DNA of 64,000 nt from Streptomyces sp. NBC_01214 (GCF_026340975.1 NZ_JAPEOS010000001.1:3815001-3879000); one strand, 5' to 3'. Positions 8,851 to 18,351 are shown, counted from the first letter of the stretch. Notes: generated by a model from the letters alone, not told the origin. A program made the numbers and translations.

Positions 8851-9768
8851 TCACAGCTCCGCCGTCGACCGGATCAGCTCGACGATCCGCTCGCGCGCCG
8901 CCCGCCCCTCCGGCACGGGCAGCAGCGGGTACCCGTGCGGCAGCCCCGCCGCCTCGTGGAACTCCACCTCGGCTCCGTCCGCACGGGCCCGGCGCAGCAG
9001 CTCCCGGCTGTCCGTGGTGAGCACGTCCCGGGTCCCGGTGAACACCGTCATCGGCGCCAGCCCGGCGAAGCCGCCGTGCAGCGGGCTCACCCGGGGATCT
9101 TCGGCGTCCAGGGTTCCGGCGTACAGCCGCCCGGCCTCCAGCAGCCCCGGGCGGGCCAGCAGCGGATCGGCGGCCTCGATGGCCGCCTGGTCCGGATGGC
9201 TCATGGTCACGTCCAGCCAGGGCGAGATCAGCACGATCCGGGACGGCTGGTCCCCCGTGCGGTTGCGCAGCCGCTGCGCGGCCGCCAGCGCCAGCCCGGC
9301 CCCGGCGGAGTCGCCGATCAGCACCGTCCCGCCGGAGCCGCCGCTCGCGATCAGACCGCTCAGCAGGTCGGCCGCGACCGGGACGGTCCGGTCGGCGGTA
9401 CCGCGCGGAGCGAGGATGTACGCGGGTACGACCACGCGCGCCCGCGCCCGGGTCACCAGGGTCCGGATCAGCGCCCAGTGCGGGCGCTCCAGCTCGTGGA
9501 CGTAGCCGCCGCCGTGCACGTACAGCACGTGGGCGGCCGGCTCCGCCCCGAGGGGGGAGACGTCGTACACCGGCCAGGCCCCTACGAAGGTCCGCGAGAT
9601 GTCGGCGACCCGCCCCAGCGACCGCGGCGGCAGATGGGAGGCCGGCCGGCGGGCGGACTCCGCCACCCGGGTCCGGACGGCTTCCGCGCTCGCGTACCGT
9701 CTTCGCCGCCCCACCGCGATCAGCGCCGCCGACAGCGCCCTGCTGCGCAGACTCGGCACGCCCCTCAC
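8851..9768 (-). CDS. Alpha/beta hydrolase (HSL-type esterase)
   Basis: 305 residues with a GTG start. The oxyanion-hole signature VHGGGYVHE and the nucleophile motif GDSAGAGLALA are those of the hormone-sensitive-lipase/acetyl-esterase group. The acidic residue lies near VFTGTRDVL and the catalytic His in HGYPLLP near the C-terminus. No signal peptide; the N-terminus has a basic SRALSAALIAVGRRRRY stretch. Hydrolyses short acyl or aryl esters in this family. It shares a 204-bp divergent promoter region with tdh, but no functional link is evident. Confidence 0.85.
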   Translation of the reverse strand: MRGVPSLRSRALSAALIAVGRRRRYASAEAVRTRVAESARRPASHLPPRSLGRVADISRTFVGAWPVYDVSPLGAEPAAHVLYVHGGGYVHELERPHWALIRTLVTRARARVVVPAYILAPRGTADRTVPVAADLLSGLIASGGSGGTVLIGDSAGAGLALAAAQRLRNRTGDQPSRIVLISPWLDVTMSHPDQAAIEAADPLLARPGLLEAGRLYAGTLDAEDPRVSPLHGGFAGLAPMTVFTGTRDVLTTDSRELLRRARADGAEVEFHEAAGLPHGYPLLPVPEGRAARERIVELIRSTAEL

Positions 9769-9972
9769 CTCCCCTTTTCCCCTCGCGCCAGCTCCAGCGC
9801 GAGCCCCTTCCCCGTCACGGGAGGAGCATAGGCGTGAAGCTGCGCTGTCGACCCGTTTAAGAAAGTCTCGATGGACTGATCACCGCACCGATCGGCAGAT
9901 TGGTGCACGTCACCGCCGCCGTTCGGGCCCGTCCGCCCACGGCGTACCCTTCCGCATGCCTGGAGCCACCCC

Positions 9973-11001
9973 ATGAAGGCACTCGTCAAGCACAAGGCAG
10001 AACCCGGCCTGTGGCTCATGGACGTCCCCGAGCCCGAATACGGCCCCGGCGACGTGCTGATCAAGGTGCTGCGCACCGGCATCTGCGGAACCGACCTGCA
10101 CATCCGCTCCTGGGACGGCTGGGCGCAGGGCGCGGTCAAGACCCCCCTCGTCCTCGGCCACGAGTTCGTCGGCGAGGTCGCGGCGCTGGGCGCGGACGTC
10201 CAGGACATCGAGGTCGGCGCGCTGGTCAGCGGCGAGGGCCACCTGGTGTGCGGCAAGTGCCGCAACTGCCTGGCCGGCCGCCGCCACCTGTGCCGCAGCA
10301 CGATCGGGCTCGGGGTCGGCCGCGACGGCGCCTTCGCCGAGTACGTGGTCCTGCCCGCCCAGAACGTGTGGGTGCACCGCACCCCCGTGGACCTGGACGT
10401 CGCCGCGATCTTCGACCCCTTCGGCAACGCCGTGCACACGGCGCTGTCCTTCCCGCTGGTCGGCGAGGACGTGCTGATCACCGGCGCCGGCCCGATCGGG
10501 ATCATGGCGGCGGCCGTGGCCAAGCACGCCGGTGCCCGCAGCGTGGTCATCACCGACGTCAGCCCCGAGCGCCTGGAGATCGCCCGCAAGGCGGGCGCCA
10601 CCCTCGCCGTCAACGTCGCCGAGTCCTCGATCGCCGAGGCGCAGACCAAGCTCGGCCTGCGCGAGGGCTTCGACATCGGCCTGGAGATGTCCGGCCGCGC
10701 CGAGGCCATGCGCGACATGATCGACAACATGACGCACGGCGGCCGGATCGCCATGCTGGGCCTGCCCGCGCAGGAGTTCCCGGTGGACTGGGCGAAGGTG
10801 GTCACCTCGATGATCACGATCAAGGGCATCTACGGCCGTGAGATGTTCGAGACCTGGTACGCGATGACCGTGCTGCTGGAGGGCGGGCTCGACCTGAGCC
10901 CGGTCATCACCGGCCGCTACTCGCACCGCGACTTCGAGGCCGCCTTCGACGAGGCGTCGACCGCCCGCAGCGGCAAGATCATCCTGGACTGGACGGCGTA
11001 A
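9973..11001 (+). CDS. tdh: L-threonine 3-dehydrogenase
   Basis: 342 residues, the family's normal length. Zinc-dependent MDR enzyme: catalytic zinc Cys in GICGTDLHI, GHEFVGE with the His-Glu pair, structural-zinc cysteines in CGKCRNCLAGRRHLC, and the NAD site GAGPIGIMAAAVAKHAG. It oxidises L-threonine to 2-amino-3-ketobutyrate with NAD+. The next gene encodes the lyase that uses this product, which confirms the assignment. Start ATG sits after GGAGCC. Confidence 0.95.
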   Translation: MKALVKHKAEPGLWLMDVPEPEYGPGDVLIKVLRTGICGTDLHIRSWDGWAQGAVKTPLVLGHEFVGEVAALGADVQDIEVGALVSGEGHLVCGKCRNCLAGRRHLCRSTIGLGVGRDGAFAEYVVLPAQNVWVHRTPVDLDVAAIFDPFGNAVHTALSFPLVGEDVLITGAGPIGIMAAAVAKHAGARSVVITDVSPERLEIARKAGATLAVNVAESSIAEAQTKLGLREGFDIGLEMSGRAEAMRDMIDNMTHGGRIAMLGLPAQEFPVDWAKVVTSMITIKGIYGREMFETWYAMTVLLEGGLDLSPVITGRYSHRDFEAAFDEASTARSGKIILDWTA

Positions 11002-11121
11002 CCACCCGCCCGCCACGCCTACCGAACCACCTCCCTCCCGGCCGGGCCCCGCAACCCTCCCCCCTCCGCGGGGCCCGGCCCCCTCCCTCGTCGCCCTCCG
11101 CCGCACAAGGAGAACCGCACC

Positions 11122-12330
11122 ATGTTCGAGACCGTCCGCGAGGACCTGCGCTCCACCCTCGACGAGATCCGCGCCGCCGGCCTGCACAAGCCCGAGCGCG
11201 TCATCGGCACCCCGCAGAACGCGGCCGTCGCCGTCACCTCGGGCGGCGCCCCCGGCGAGGTGCTCAACTTCTGCGCCAACAACTACCTGGGGCTCGCCGA
11301 CCACCCCGAGGTCGTCGCCGCCGCGAAGGACGCGCTGGACCGCTGGGGCTACGGAATGGCCTCCGTCCGCTTCATCTGCGGCACGCAGGAGGTGCACAAG
11401 GAGCTGGAGGCGCGGCTCTCGGCCTTCCTCGGCCAGGAGGACACGATCCTCTACTCCTCCTGCTTCGACGCCAACGGCGGCGTCTTCGAGACCCTGCTCG
11501 GCGCCGAGGACGCGGTCATCTCCGACGCCCTCAACCACGCCTCGATCATCGACGGCATCCGCCTCTCCAAGGCCCGCCGCTTCCGCTACGCCAACCGCGA
11601 CCTGGCCGAGCTCGAAGCCCGCCTGAAGGAAGCCACCGAGGGCGGCGCCCGCCGCAAGCTGATCGTCACCGACGGCGTCTTCTCCATGGACGGCTACGTC
11701 GCCCCGCTCGCGGAGATCTGCGACCTGGCCGACCGCTACGACGCCATGGTCATGGTCGACGACTCGCACGCCGTCGGCTTCGTCGGCCCCGGCGGCCGCG
11801 GCACCCCCGAGCTGCACGGCGTCATGGACCGCGTCGACATCATCACCGGCACCCTCGGCAAGGCCCTCGGCGGCGCCTCCGGCGGCTACGTCGCGGCCCG
11901 CGCCGAGATTGTGGAGCTGCTGCGCCAGCGCTCGCGCCCGTACCTCTTCTCCAACTCCCTCGCCCCGGTCATCGCGGCGGCCTCCCTCAAGGTCCTGGAC
12001 CTGCTGGAGTCGGCCGGCGACCTGCGCGAACACCTCGCGGCCAACACGGCGCTCTTCCGTACGAAGATGACCGAGGCCGGCTTCGAAGTGCTGCCCGGCG
12101 ACCACGCCATCGCCCCGGTCATGATCGGTGACGCGGCGGAGGCGGCCAGGATGGCGGAGCTGCTCCTGGAGCGCGGCGTGTACGTGATCGGCTTCTCCTA
12201 CCCGGTGGTGCCGATGGGCGCGGCGCGCATCCGCGTCCAGCTCTCCGCGGCCCACTCGACGGCCGACGTCGAGCGCGCGGTGGCCGCCTTCATCGACGCC
12301 CGTGCGGCCCTCGGGACCGCCGGGGCCTGA
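11122..12330 (+). CDS. kbl: Glycine C-acetyltransferase (2-amino-3-ketobutyrate CoA ligase)
   Basis: 402 residues with an AAGGAGAA ribosome site. A PLP enzyme of the alpha-oxoamine synthase family: NNYLGLADHP, the DSHAVGFVG motif, and the PLP lysine at residue 247 in TGTLGKALGGASGG. It converts 2-amino-3-ketobutyrate and CoA to glycine and acetyl-CoA, completing threonine catabolism begun by the upstream tdh product. The 120-bp gap carries C-rich sequence but no clear terminator, so the two are probably cotranscribed. Confidence 0.95.
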   Translation: MFETVREDLRSTLDEIRAAGLHKPERVIGTPQNAAVAVTSGGAPGEVLNFCANNYLGLADHPEVVAAAKDALDRWGYGMASVRFICGTQEVHKELEARLSAFLGQEDTILYSSCFDANGGVFETLLGAEDAVISDALNHASIIDGIRLSKARRFRYANRDLAELEARLKEATEGGARRKLIVTDGVFSMDGYVAPLAEICDLADRYDAMVMVDDSHAVGFVGPGGRGTPELHGVMDRVDIITGTLGKALGGASGGYVAARAEIVELLRQRSRPYLFSNSLAPVIAAASLKVLDLLESAGDLREHLAANTALFRTKMTEAGFEVLPGDHAIAPVMIGDAAEAARMAELLLERGVYVIGFSYPVVPMGAARIRVQLSAAHSTADVERAVAAFIDARAALGTAGA

Positions 12331-12378
12331 GGGGAACGGGAGGTCGGAGGGGTCCGTGCACCCTGAGACAATGGTGGG

Positions 12379-13293
12379 GTGATCGACCCCCGCCGGCTGC
12401 GCATCCTGCGGGCCGTGGCGGACCACCGTACGGTGACCGCCGCGGCCGCAGCCCTCTACCTCACCCCCTCCGCCGTCTCCCAGCAGCTCGCGGCGCTGGA
12501 GCAGGAGACGGGCCACGCGCTGCTCACCCGCAGCGGTCGCGGCGTACGGCTCACGGCGGCCGGTGAGATCCTGCTCGGCCACGCGCACGAGGTGCTCGCG
12601 CAGCTGGAGCGGGCGGAGGCGGAACTCGCCGCGTACGCGGGCGGTTCGGCGGGCGAGGTCACCGTCGCCGCCTTCGCGACGGGCATCGCGGAAGTACTGG
12701 CCCCGGCCATCGCCCGGCTCGCGCTGGAACGGCCGGGCATCCGGCTGCGGGTCCGCGACGCGGAGGGCGACCAGAGCCTGCCGCAGCTGCTGGACGGCGA
12801 GGCGGACCTCGCGCTGGCCGTCGAGTACCGGGGCGGCCCGGGCGCCGACGACGCGCGGCTGTCCGTCCTCCCGCTGTACGCGGAACCCTTCGACGCGGTC
12901 CTGCCCTCGGGGCATCCGCTGGCCGACCTGCCCGCGGTGTCGCTGGCCGACCTCTCCGACTCGGACTGGGTGGGCCAGTACCCCGGCAACCCGTGCCACG
13001 ACGTGACGCTGCTCGCCTGCGAACTGGCGGGCTTCCAGCCCCGGCTCGTGCACTCCTCGGACGACTTCCGCGCCGTGACGGCACTGGTGGGCGCGGGGGC
13101 CGGAGTGGCGCTCGTCCCGCGCTCGGCCCTGCGCGGCATGGACCTCAAGGAGGTCCAGGTCCGCCCGGTCACGGGCCCGGCGGCCACCCGCCGCGTCTTC
13201 GCGGCCACCCGCCGCGGCGGCGAGAACCACCCCCTGATCGCGCCCGTCCTGGCCGCCCTGGTCCGGGAATCGGAGCGACTTCCGGCGCACTGA
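12379..13293 (+). CDS. LysR-family transcriptional regulator
   Basis: 304 residues from a GTG start, 48 bases after kbl. The N-terminal HTH reads RTVTAAAAALYLTPSAVSQQ, with LEQETGHALLTRSGRGVRLT as the wing region; the substrate-binding domain follows (about 90-295). Its place directly behind tdh-kbl suggests it regulates threonine or glycine use, but that is inference. The same strand and short gap would allow autoregulation through readthrough. Confidence 0.88.
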   Translation: MIDPRRLRILRAVADHRTVTAAAAALYLTPSAVSQQLAALEQETGHALLTRSGRGVRLTAAGEILLGHAHEVLAQLERAEAELAAYAGGSAGEVTVAAFATGIAEVLAPAIARLALERPGIRLRVRDAEGDQSLPQLLDGEADLALAVEYRGGPGADDARLSVLPLYAEPFDAVLPSGHPLADLPAVSLADLSDSDWVGQYPGNPCHDVTLLACELAGFQPRLVHSSDDFRAVTALVGAGAGVALVPRSALRGMDLKEVQVRPVTGPAATRRVFAATRRGGENHPLIAPVLAALVRESERLPAH

Positions 13294-13581
13294 GCACCGC
13301 CGGGTCCGGCGGCCGGATCCGCGAGCGGACGGTCCCGGGCGCCATGGGGCGCGAGCTGCGTTCCGTCCGGCCCGCAGCCCGATCTCCCGGGCGGGCGGGG
13401 GGCTTTGCGGCGCGTGCTCGCGTCGCAGGAGTCGGCGGACGACGATACGCTTTTGCTGAGAGTGCCAATGGTCCACGGCGGTTCCCGTAAGCGGAACGGT
13501 CACGCGACGGGCGCCCGGGGGCATCCACCCGCTCTGATGATGCGTTTCCTTACCCTCCGCATGTGCGTTGAGGAGGACATC

Positions 13582-16350
13582 ATGGCTCGGGACAACGGTG
13601 AACAGCAGAGGAACATGCCGGGCCCGGAGGCCGACCGGCCGCTGAGAATGGTCCCCGACGTCGGTGAACACGCGGATGCCGGTGGTGTACTGCGCAAATA
13701 TGTCGATCCGGGAGCGACCCTGGCCCGTGCGTCGACGGCGCGCAAGGCCATCGACTCGTTCATGGCGGCGCGCTCGGGAGACCTGAAGACCGGCTCGATC
13801 GATCTGCGCGAGGTGGAATCGACCGAAGGCGCGGCGACGCTGCGCGTGCGCTTCCAGCAGTTCCACAACGATCTCCCGGTGGTGGGCGCCACCGTCCAGG
13901 CCGTTGCCGATGTCAAGCAGGCCAGTGTGATCCAGGTCGACCACACCGGGGAGATGGACGTCGCCGATGCTCCCGACCCCGGTGACGCACGTACGGTGGC
14001 CGACGTCCTGAAGGTCGCCCTCGCGCCCTTCAAGAAGGACTTCGAAACCGCCGACGTGATCAAGGACGAACTCGTCTACGTGCGGGACACGGACCGGCCC
14101 TCCCTGCCCGAGGGCGACTACCCCTCCGCTTCCGTCGCGCTGCTGAAGAAGGGGAAGAAGCCGGACGGTGCACTCCACCTCGTGCACGATCTGGTGGTCG
14201 AGACCACCGGCCCCTTCGAACAGTTCCGCGTCGTCGTGGACGCCATCGCCGGCACCTTGCTCTGGGTCGAGCTCGTGGGAAAGTACGTGACGGCCACGCT
14301 CAAGGTCTTCTCACCCGACCCCGTGACCGAGTCCAACGACAGCACGCTCCACGCCGGGTCCGGCGCGGCGAAGCTGAACGGCTTCCGGCACGACGTCCAG
14401 GCCGAGGTCGCACCCGCCAGCGGTGGAAAGTTCCGGCTCGACGGGGAGTGGTTCCGGTGCAACGACTGGGACACCCCGACCTTCGCCCAACCCGCGGAGA
14501 CGTCAGCCTCCTTCTCGTACGACACCTACCCCAAGAACCGCGCCTTCCTGAGTGCGAACGCCTACTACTGGCTCGACTCCACCGCGCGCTACCTCCGGAC
14601 CCTGGGAAACACGACGCTCAATGCCAACATGGTCAAGGTCGACGTCGACGCCCAGGGGGCCAACGGCGCGGACAACAGCGAGTGGCTCGGCTCGACGACA
14701 CCCCCGCGGATCCGCTTCGGCGAGGGCGGCGCCCCCGATGCCGCCGACCTCGGCGTCATCGCCCATGAGTACACCCACGGCGTGTTCGACTGGCTCGGTG
14801 CCAACCACGGCGGGTCCGGGTCGTACGAGCACAGCATCTGCGACGTGCTTCCCGCCATCTACCGGGACCGGTTCAACCCGGGGCAGCACCGGCGTACCGA
14901 GACGTTCCCCTTCGACAACAACGTGAACGACCAGTGGAGCACGGTGCGCACGCTGGACCGCTCCGAGCGGTTCGACGACGCCGGGTTCAACGGTTTCTCC
15001 TCCGACCTCCGCAACTCGATGCTGGGCACGGCGCTCTGGCGGTGCTACCTGGGCATGGGGGGCGACTCGACCGATCCTGCCGTACGGATCACAGCCGCCG
15101 ACGCGATGATCAAGACGATGCTGGAGATGTTGCTCATCGTTCCGGACTCCTCCTCCACGGGCCTCGCGCACGCCGTCAGCATGGCCCAGGGCTGCATCAC
15201 CGCGGACTCGGCCCTCACCGGTGGCCTCTACAGCAAGGTGATGGACGAGGCCTTCGTGAACCAGGGGCTGTGGGCACGGCGGCCGGTGGACGTGTACATC
15301 GCGGACAACCCCACCGACCTCGGCGCGCAGCCGAGCGGTGCGCCGCACTGGACCTCCCCCGACATCTGGGTCCGCAACAACGACATCAGCACCGGCGACA
15401 ACCCCGCACTCGGTCACGAGGCGCCCATCAACGACCAGCCGAACTTCCTCTACGTGCGGGTGCACAACCGGGGGATCCAGGCGGCGGCGAGCGGCGGGTT
15501 CCAGGTCGAGGCCTTCCGGTGCGACCCGGGCACGGGGATGATCTGGCCCACGCACTTCGAGTCGCTGGGCACCCTGGTGATCGACGAGCCGATCCCGCCC
15601 GGCGGGTCCGTACGGGTCGGGCCCTTCAGCTGGACCCCGCAGATCGTGGAGCAGGAGGGCCTGGTGGCCGTGGTGCACGGCGCTGCGGACCCCGCCATCA
15701 CCGCCACGCTCAACGGGCCGGTGCCGCACGACCGGGTCATCAGGTTCGACAACAACGTGGGGCAGCGCAACGTGGTTCCGCAGATGGCCGCGCCGGGCGG
15801 CAAGACCAGCACGACGATCGCCCTCCGCGGCGGTCTGACCTCCACCTCCGGCTCCTGGCACCTCGACGCGACGGCACTGCCCGACGACACCAAGATCTCG
15901 ATCCGCACGCTGAGCCGCATCGTCGGGTCCGCCGAGCTGACCAACCTCAAGGTGACCGAGAAGGGATCCGTCCGCACCACGCTCGAAATGAAGGGCGGCA
16001 GCACCGCGGTCGTCGACGGCTTCCGCCTCGAGGCGGACGACCGGGCGGCAGCCGACATCACCATCGACTTCTCCCACCACGCCGACCACCTCCGCCTCTA
16101 CCCCTTCATCGCCACCCAGTACCAGGACAGCCTGATCGCCGGCCGCATGACCATCCAGATCACCGCCGTCAAGGAACTCGAAGGCTTCTTCTTCGGCAAT
16201 CCGCGCAGCGGCGAGCTCCACGTCTCCACCTGCCCGTACTGGTCGAAACTCGGCGCCGGGAGCAAGATCCCCTTCCTCCGTGCCGAAGACGCGGTCGCAC
16301 GCGGATACAACGGCTGCGCCTACTGCCAACCCGCCCTCAACACCGACTGA
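13582..16350 (+). CDS. Signal-less FTP/M36-like zinc metallopeptidase with C-terminal Ada-like cysteine motif
   Basis: 922 residues. The ATG at MARDNGEQQ is chosen for its strong GAGGAGG ribosome site. About residues 35-240 resemble the fungalysin/thermolysin propeptide (RFQQFHNDLPVVGATVQ). The catalytic part has HEYTHG (H395, E396, H399) with E416 in GSYEHS as the likely third zinc ligand, giving an M36/M4-type gluzincin. After about residue 565 come beta-rich segments like those used for adhesion or transport (DVYIADN and SPDIWVRNN, CARDB-like). The last 45 residues carry H880-x3-C884 and C912-x2-C915 with AVARGYNGCAYC, resembling the Ada-type zinc finger. There is no Sec or Tat signal peptide, unusual for a propeptide-bearing protease. 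The next gene is also a signal-less peptidase. Export by another route, intracellular action, or release on lysis are all possible. Confidence 0.82.
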   Translation: MARDNGEQQRNMPGPEADRPLRMVPDVGEHADAGGVLRKYVDPGATLARASTARKAIDSFMAARSGDLKTGSIDLREVESTEGAATLRVRFQQFHNDLPVVGATVQAVADVKQASVIQVDHTGEMDVADAPDPGDARTVADVLKVALAPFKKDFETADVIKDELVYVRDTDRPSLPEGDYPSASVALLKKGKKPDGALHLVHDLVVETTGPFEQFRVVVDAIAGTLLWVELVGKYVTATLKVFSPDPVTESNDSTLHAGSGAAKLNGFRHDVQAEVAPASGGKFRLDGEWFRCNDWDTPTFAQPAETSASFSYDTYPKNRAFLSANAYYWLDSTARYLRTLGNTTLNANMVKVDVDAQGANGADNSEWLGSTTPPRIRFGEGGAPDAADLGVIAHEYTHGVFDWLGANHGGSGSYEHSICDVLPAIYRDRFNPGQHRRTETFPFDNNVNDQWSTVRTLDRSERFDDAGFNGFSSDLRNSMLGTALWRCYLGMGGDSTDPAVRITAADAMIKTMLEMLLIVPDSSSTGLAHAVSMAQGCITADSALTGGLYSKVMDEAFVNQGLWARRPVDVYIADNPTDLGAQPSGAPHWTSPDIWVRNNDISTGDNPALGHEAPINDQPNFLYVRVHNRGIQAAASGGFQVEAFRCDPGTGMIWPTHFESLGTLVIDEPIPPGGSVRVGPFSWTPQIVEQEGLVAVVHGAADPAITATLNGPVPHDRVIRFDNNVGQRNVVPQMAAPGGKTSTTIALRGGLTSTSGSWHLDATALPDDTKISIRTLSRIVGSAELTNLKVTEKGSVRTTLEMKGGSTAVVDGFRLEADDRAAADITIDFSHHADHLRLYPFIATQYQDSLIAGRMTIQITAVKELEGFFFGNPRSGELHVSTCPYWSKLGAGSKIPFLRAEDAVARGYNGCAYCQPALNTD

Positions 16351-16362
16351 AGGCGGCCTGTG

Positions 16363-17328
16363 ATGGAACGAGACACACGTGCGGCGCTGCCGCTGGCACC
16401 CCCCGAGAAGCGCTACCCGCCCAGCGTCGCCGAGCCCGTGGCACCGGCCGAAGGCAAGCGGGCGGCCACGCAGAAGAACGAGTTCACCACCACGCTGGTC
16501 GAGTCGGTCTCGGCGGACGAGCTGAGGGACTCCGTCGAGGCACTCGCCGCCCTTCACACGCGCCACACCTTCTCGCCCCTCATCGGGCAGGCCGCCGAGG
16601 AGATCGTGGGCCGGTTCGAAGCGGCCGGGTACACGGATGTGGTCCGGCGCACGTGGACCAATGCCGGTCACAGTGCCGACAACGTGATCTGCACCAAACC
16701 CGGGACGGCTGCCGGTCGGCCCGTCATCATCGTGTGCGCCCACTACGACAGCCGCATGGCGGACCTGAACAACACCACGGCACGGGCGCCGGGGGCCGAC
16801 GACAACGGCAGCGGTGTGGCCGCGGTGCTCGAGATCGCGCGTCTGCTCGCCCCCGTCGCGCTGTCCTCCACCCTCCAGTTCGTGGCCTTCTCCGGCGAAG
16901 AACAGGGGCTGTGGGGTGCCACGGAGTATGCCGCGGAGCTCCACGCCACCGACGGCGAGGTCTACCGGGTCGTGAACCTGGACATGGTCGGGAGGCCGCC
17001 GGTGGACGGTTCCGTGACGGTGGAGCGCGACCTGGGGAACGCCGTACCGGACAATGACGCCGCGTCAAAGGCCTTCGCCGCGGTCATGGCGCAGGCCGCC
17101 GCGGACCACACCGCACTGCCGGTCATGCTCGGCCCCATCTTCGCCAGTGACTACATGCCGTTCGAAGCGCACGGCGACGTGACGATCGGGGCCTACGAGG
17201 GGGAAGGGAACCCGCACTACCACGAGACGTCGGACACGCCGGACACGCTCGACTACGGCTACCTCGCCGACGTCACCAAGATGACCCTGGCGACCTTGCT
17301 CGCCGATGCGCGGCAGGCCGTGGGGTAG
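16363..17328 (+). CDS. M28-family zinc aminopeptidase-like protein
   Basis: 321 residues from ATG, with GAAGGCGG upstream; a GTG one codon earlier is possible. All co-catalytic zinc ligands of family M28 are present in order: His in CAHYDS, bridging Asp in GADDNGSG, the catalytic Glu and ligand in GEEQG, Asp in NLDMVG and His in HYHETSD. There is no signal peptide: the first 40 residues are polar and Pro-rich. The gene starts 12 bases after the M36-like peptidase, so the two form an operon, with an endopeptidase and an exopeptidase acting in turn as the simplest reading. Confidence 0.9.
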   Translation: MERDTRAALPLAPPEKRYPPSVAEPVAPAEGKRAATQKNEFTTTLVESVSADELRDSVEALAALHTRHTFSPLIGQAAEEIVGRFEAAGYTDVVRRTWTNAGHSADNVICTKPGTAAGRPVIIVCAHYDSRMADLNNTTARAPGADDNGSGVAAVLEIARLLAPVALSSTLQFVAFSGEEQGLWGATEYAAELHATDGEVYRVVNLDMVGRPPVDGSVTVERDLGNAVPDNDAASKAFAAVMAQAAADHTALPVMLGPIFASDYMPFEAHGDVTIGAYEGEGNPHYHETSDTPDTLDYGYLADVTKMTLATLLADARQAVG

Positions 17329-17377
17329 CGCGCCGGGCCTTCGTGGGCGGTGGCCGCGCCGGTCGCCGCCCGCGGAG

Positions 17378-17432
17378 GCAGCCCGCTCGCATCCCGGTCG
17401 CAGCCCGCACGCATCCCGCTCGCAGCCCGGTC
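17378..17432. repeat. Five 11-bp tandem repeats
   Basis: Five contiguous units follow GCAKCCCGSWC, e.g. GCAGCCCGCTC then GCATCCCGGTC, alternating G and T at position 4. The period is close to one helical turn, so each unit presents the same DNA face. The array fills the gap between two convergent genes and its last base pairs overlap the stop of the DeoR gene. Function unknown. Confidence 0.7.
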
Positions 17433-18210
17433 ACACCCGGACCACCTCCACGCCCACCGTCTCGAACTCCCGGGCGACCGCGGCCGCCAGGCCCGTGTCC
17501 GTCACCAGGACGTCCACCGACGAGGTCGCGCAGATACGGGCGAAAGCGCGGACCCCCAGTTTGCTGGAGTCCGCCGCGACAACCACCCGGCGGGCGCGTT
17601 CGCACAGCAGGCGGTTGATCGAGGCCTCGTCCTCGTGGCGGGTCGCCGCGCCGTCCTGCGGGTCGAAGCCGTCCACGCCGAGCACCGCCGTGTCCACGGC
17701 GAGCTGCCCGAGGACCTGCTCGGCGAGCGGGCCCGTCAGTTCGTACGACTGGGGGCGGGCCACCCCGCCCGTCAGTACGATCTTGAACTGTGGCCGGATC
17801 ACCAACTCGCCCGCGATGTTGAGGGCGTTGGTCACCACGGTGAGCGCCGGCGAGCCCTGGGCAAGGTCCGGTCGCGCGGCCAGGGCGCGCGCCACCTCCG
17901 TGGTCGTGGTGCCGCCCGTCAGGCCGATCACCTCGCCCGGGGTGATCAGGGCCGCCACCGCCTCGCTGATCCGGTGCTTCTCGGCGGCGCGACGTGAGGT
18001 CCGGTAGCGCAGCGGCAGTTCGTACGAGACCCCGTGCAGCACCGCCCCGCCGCGCGTCCGGACCAGCAGCTGCTGCTCGGCGAGCTGGTCGAGGTCGCGG
18101 CGGATGGTCGCGGCGGACACCCCGAGGGTCTCGGCCGCCGGTTCGACCTCCAGCCCGCCCCGTTCCACCAGCAGGTCCAGCAGTGCCTGCCAGCGCTCCT
18201 TGCGGGTCAT
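17431..18210 (-). CDS. DeoR/GlpR-family sugar-operon repressor (AgaR-like)
   Basis: 259 residues with the family's N-terminal HTH: RKERWQALLDLLVERGGLEV, then ETLGVSAATIRRDLDQLAEQ, followed by the G-containing wing and a DeoRC sugar-phosphate-binding domain (GLTGGTTTTEVARAL, VTNALNIAGEL, DGFDP). It is divergent from a SIS/aldolase operon and is almost certainly its repressor, released by a sugar phosphate. A candidate operator of three direct repeats lies between them. Normal length. Confidence 0.9.
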   Translation of the reverse strand: MTRKERWQALLDLLVERGGLEVEPAAETLGVSAATIRRDLDQLAEQQLLVRTRGGAVLHGVSYELPLRYRTSRRAAEKHRISEAVAALITPGEVIGLTGGTTTTEVARALAARPDLAQGSPALTVVTNALNIAGELVIRPQFKIVLTGGVARPQSYELTGPLAEQVLGQLAVDTAVLGVDGFDPQDGAATRHEDEASINRLLCERARRVVVAADSSKLGVRAFARICATSSVDVLVTDTGLAAAVAREFETVGVEVVRV

Positions 18211-18309
18211 CGGCCGTCCCCTCCCGTGCTCGTCCCGTGCTCGCCCCGTGCTCGTCCGTGGCCTCAGTCGGGCTACCCCGCGACACTAACCCAGCAGATC
18301 ACCCCGTGG

Positions 18310-18351
18310 TTGCTTGAAGTTGCGTGAAAGTGCCAGTTACCTTGCAGGAAA
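18310..18351 (+). promoter_or_regulatory. Candidate DeoR/AgaR-type operator, three TTGCNNGAAR repeats
   Basis: TTGCTTGAAG (18310) is followed at once by TTGCGTGAAA (18320) and, 12 bases further on, by TTGCAGGAAA (18342). Direct repeats rather than palindromes are usual for DeoR/AgaR-family operators. The group sits in the divergent gap, 60-100 bp upstream of the SIS gene. Binding itself is inference. Confidence 0.55.

Noticed and set aside
9910..14187. A 1425-codon open frame antisense to tdh, kbl, LysR and the start of the M36-like gene
   Set aside because: It covers several well-supported genes on the other strand and its sequence is low-complexity with no domain.
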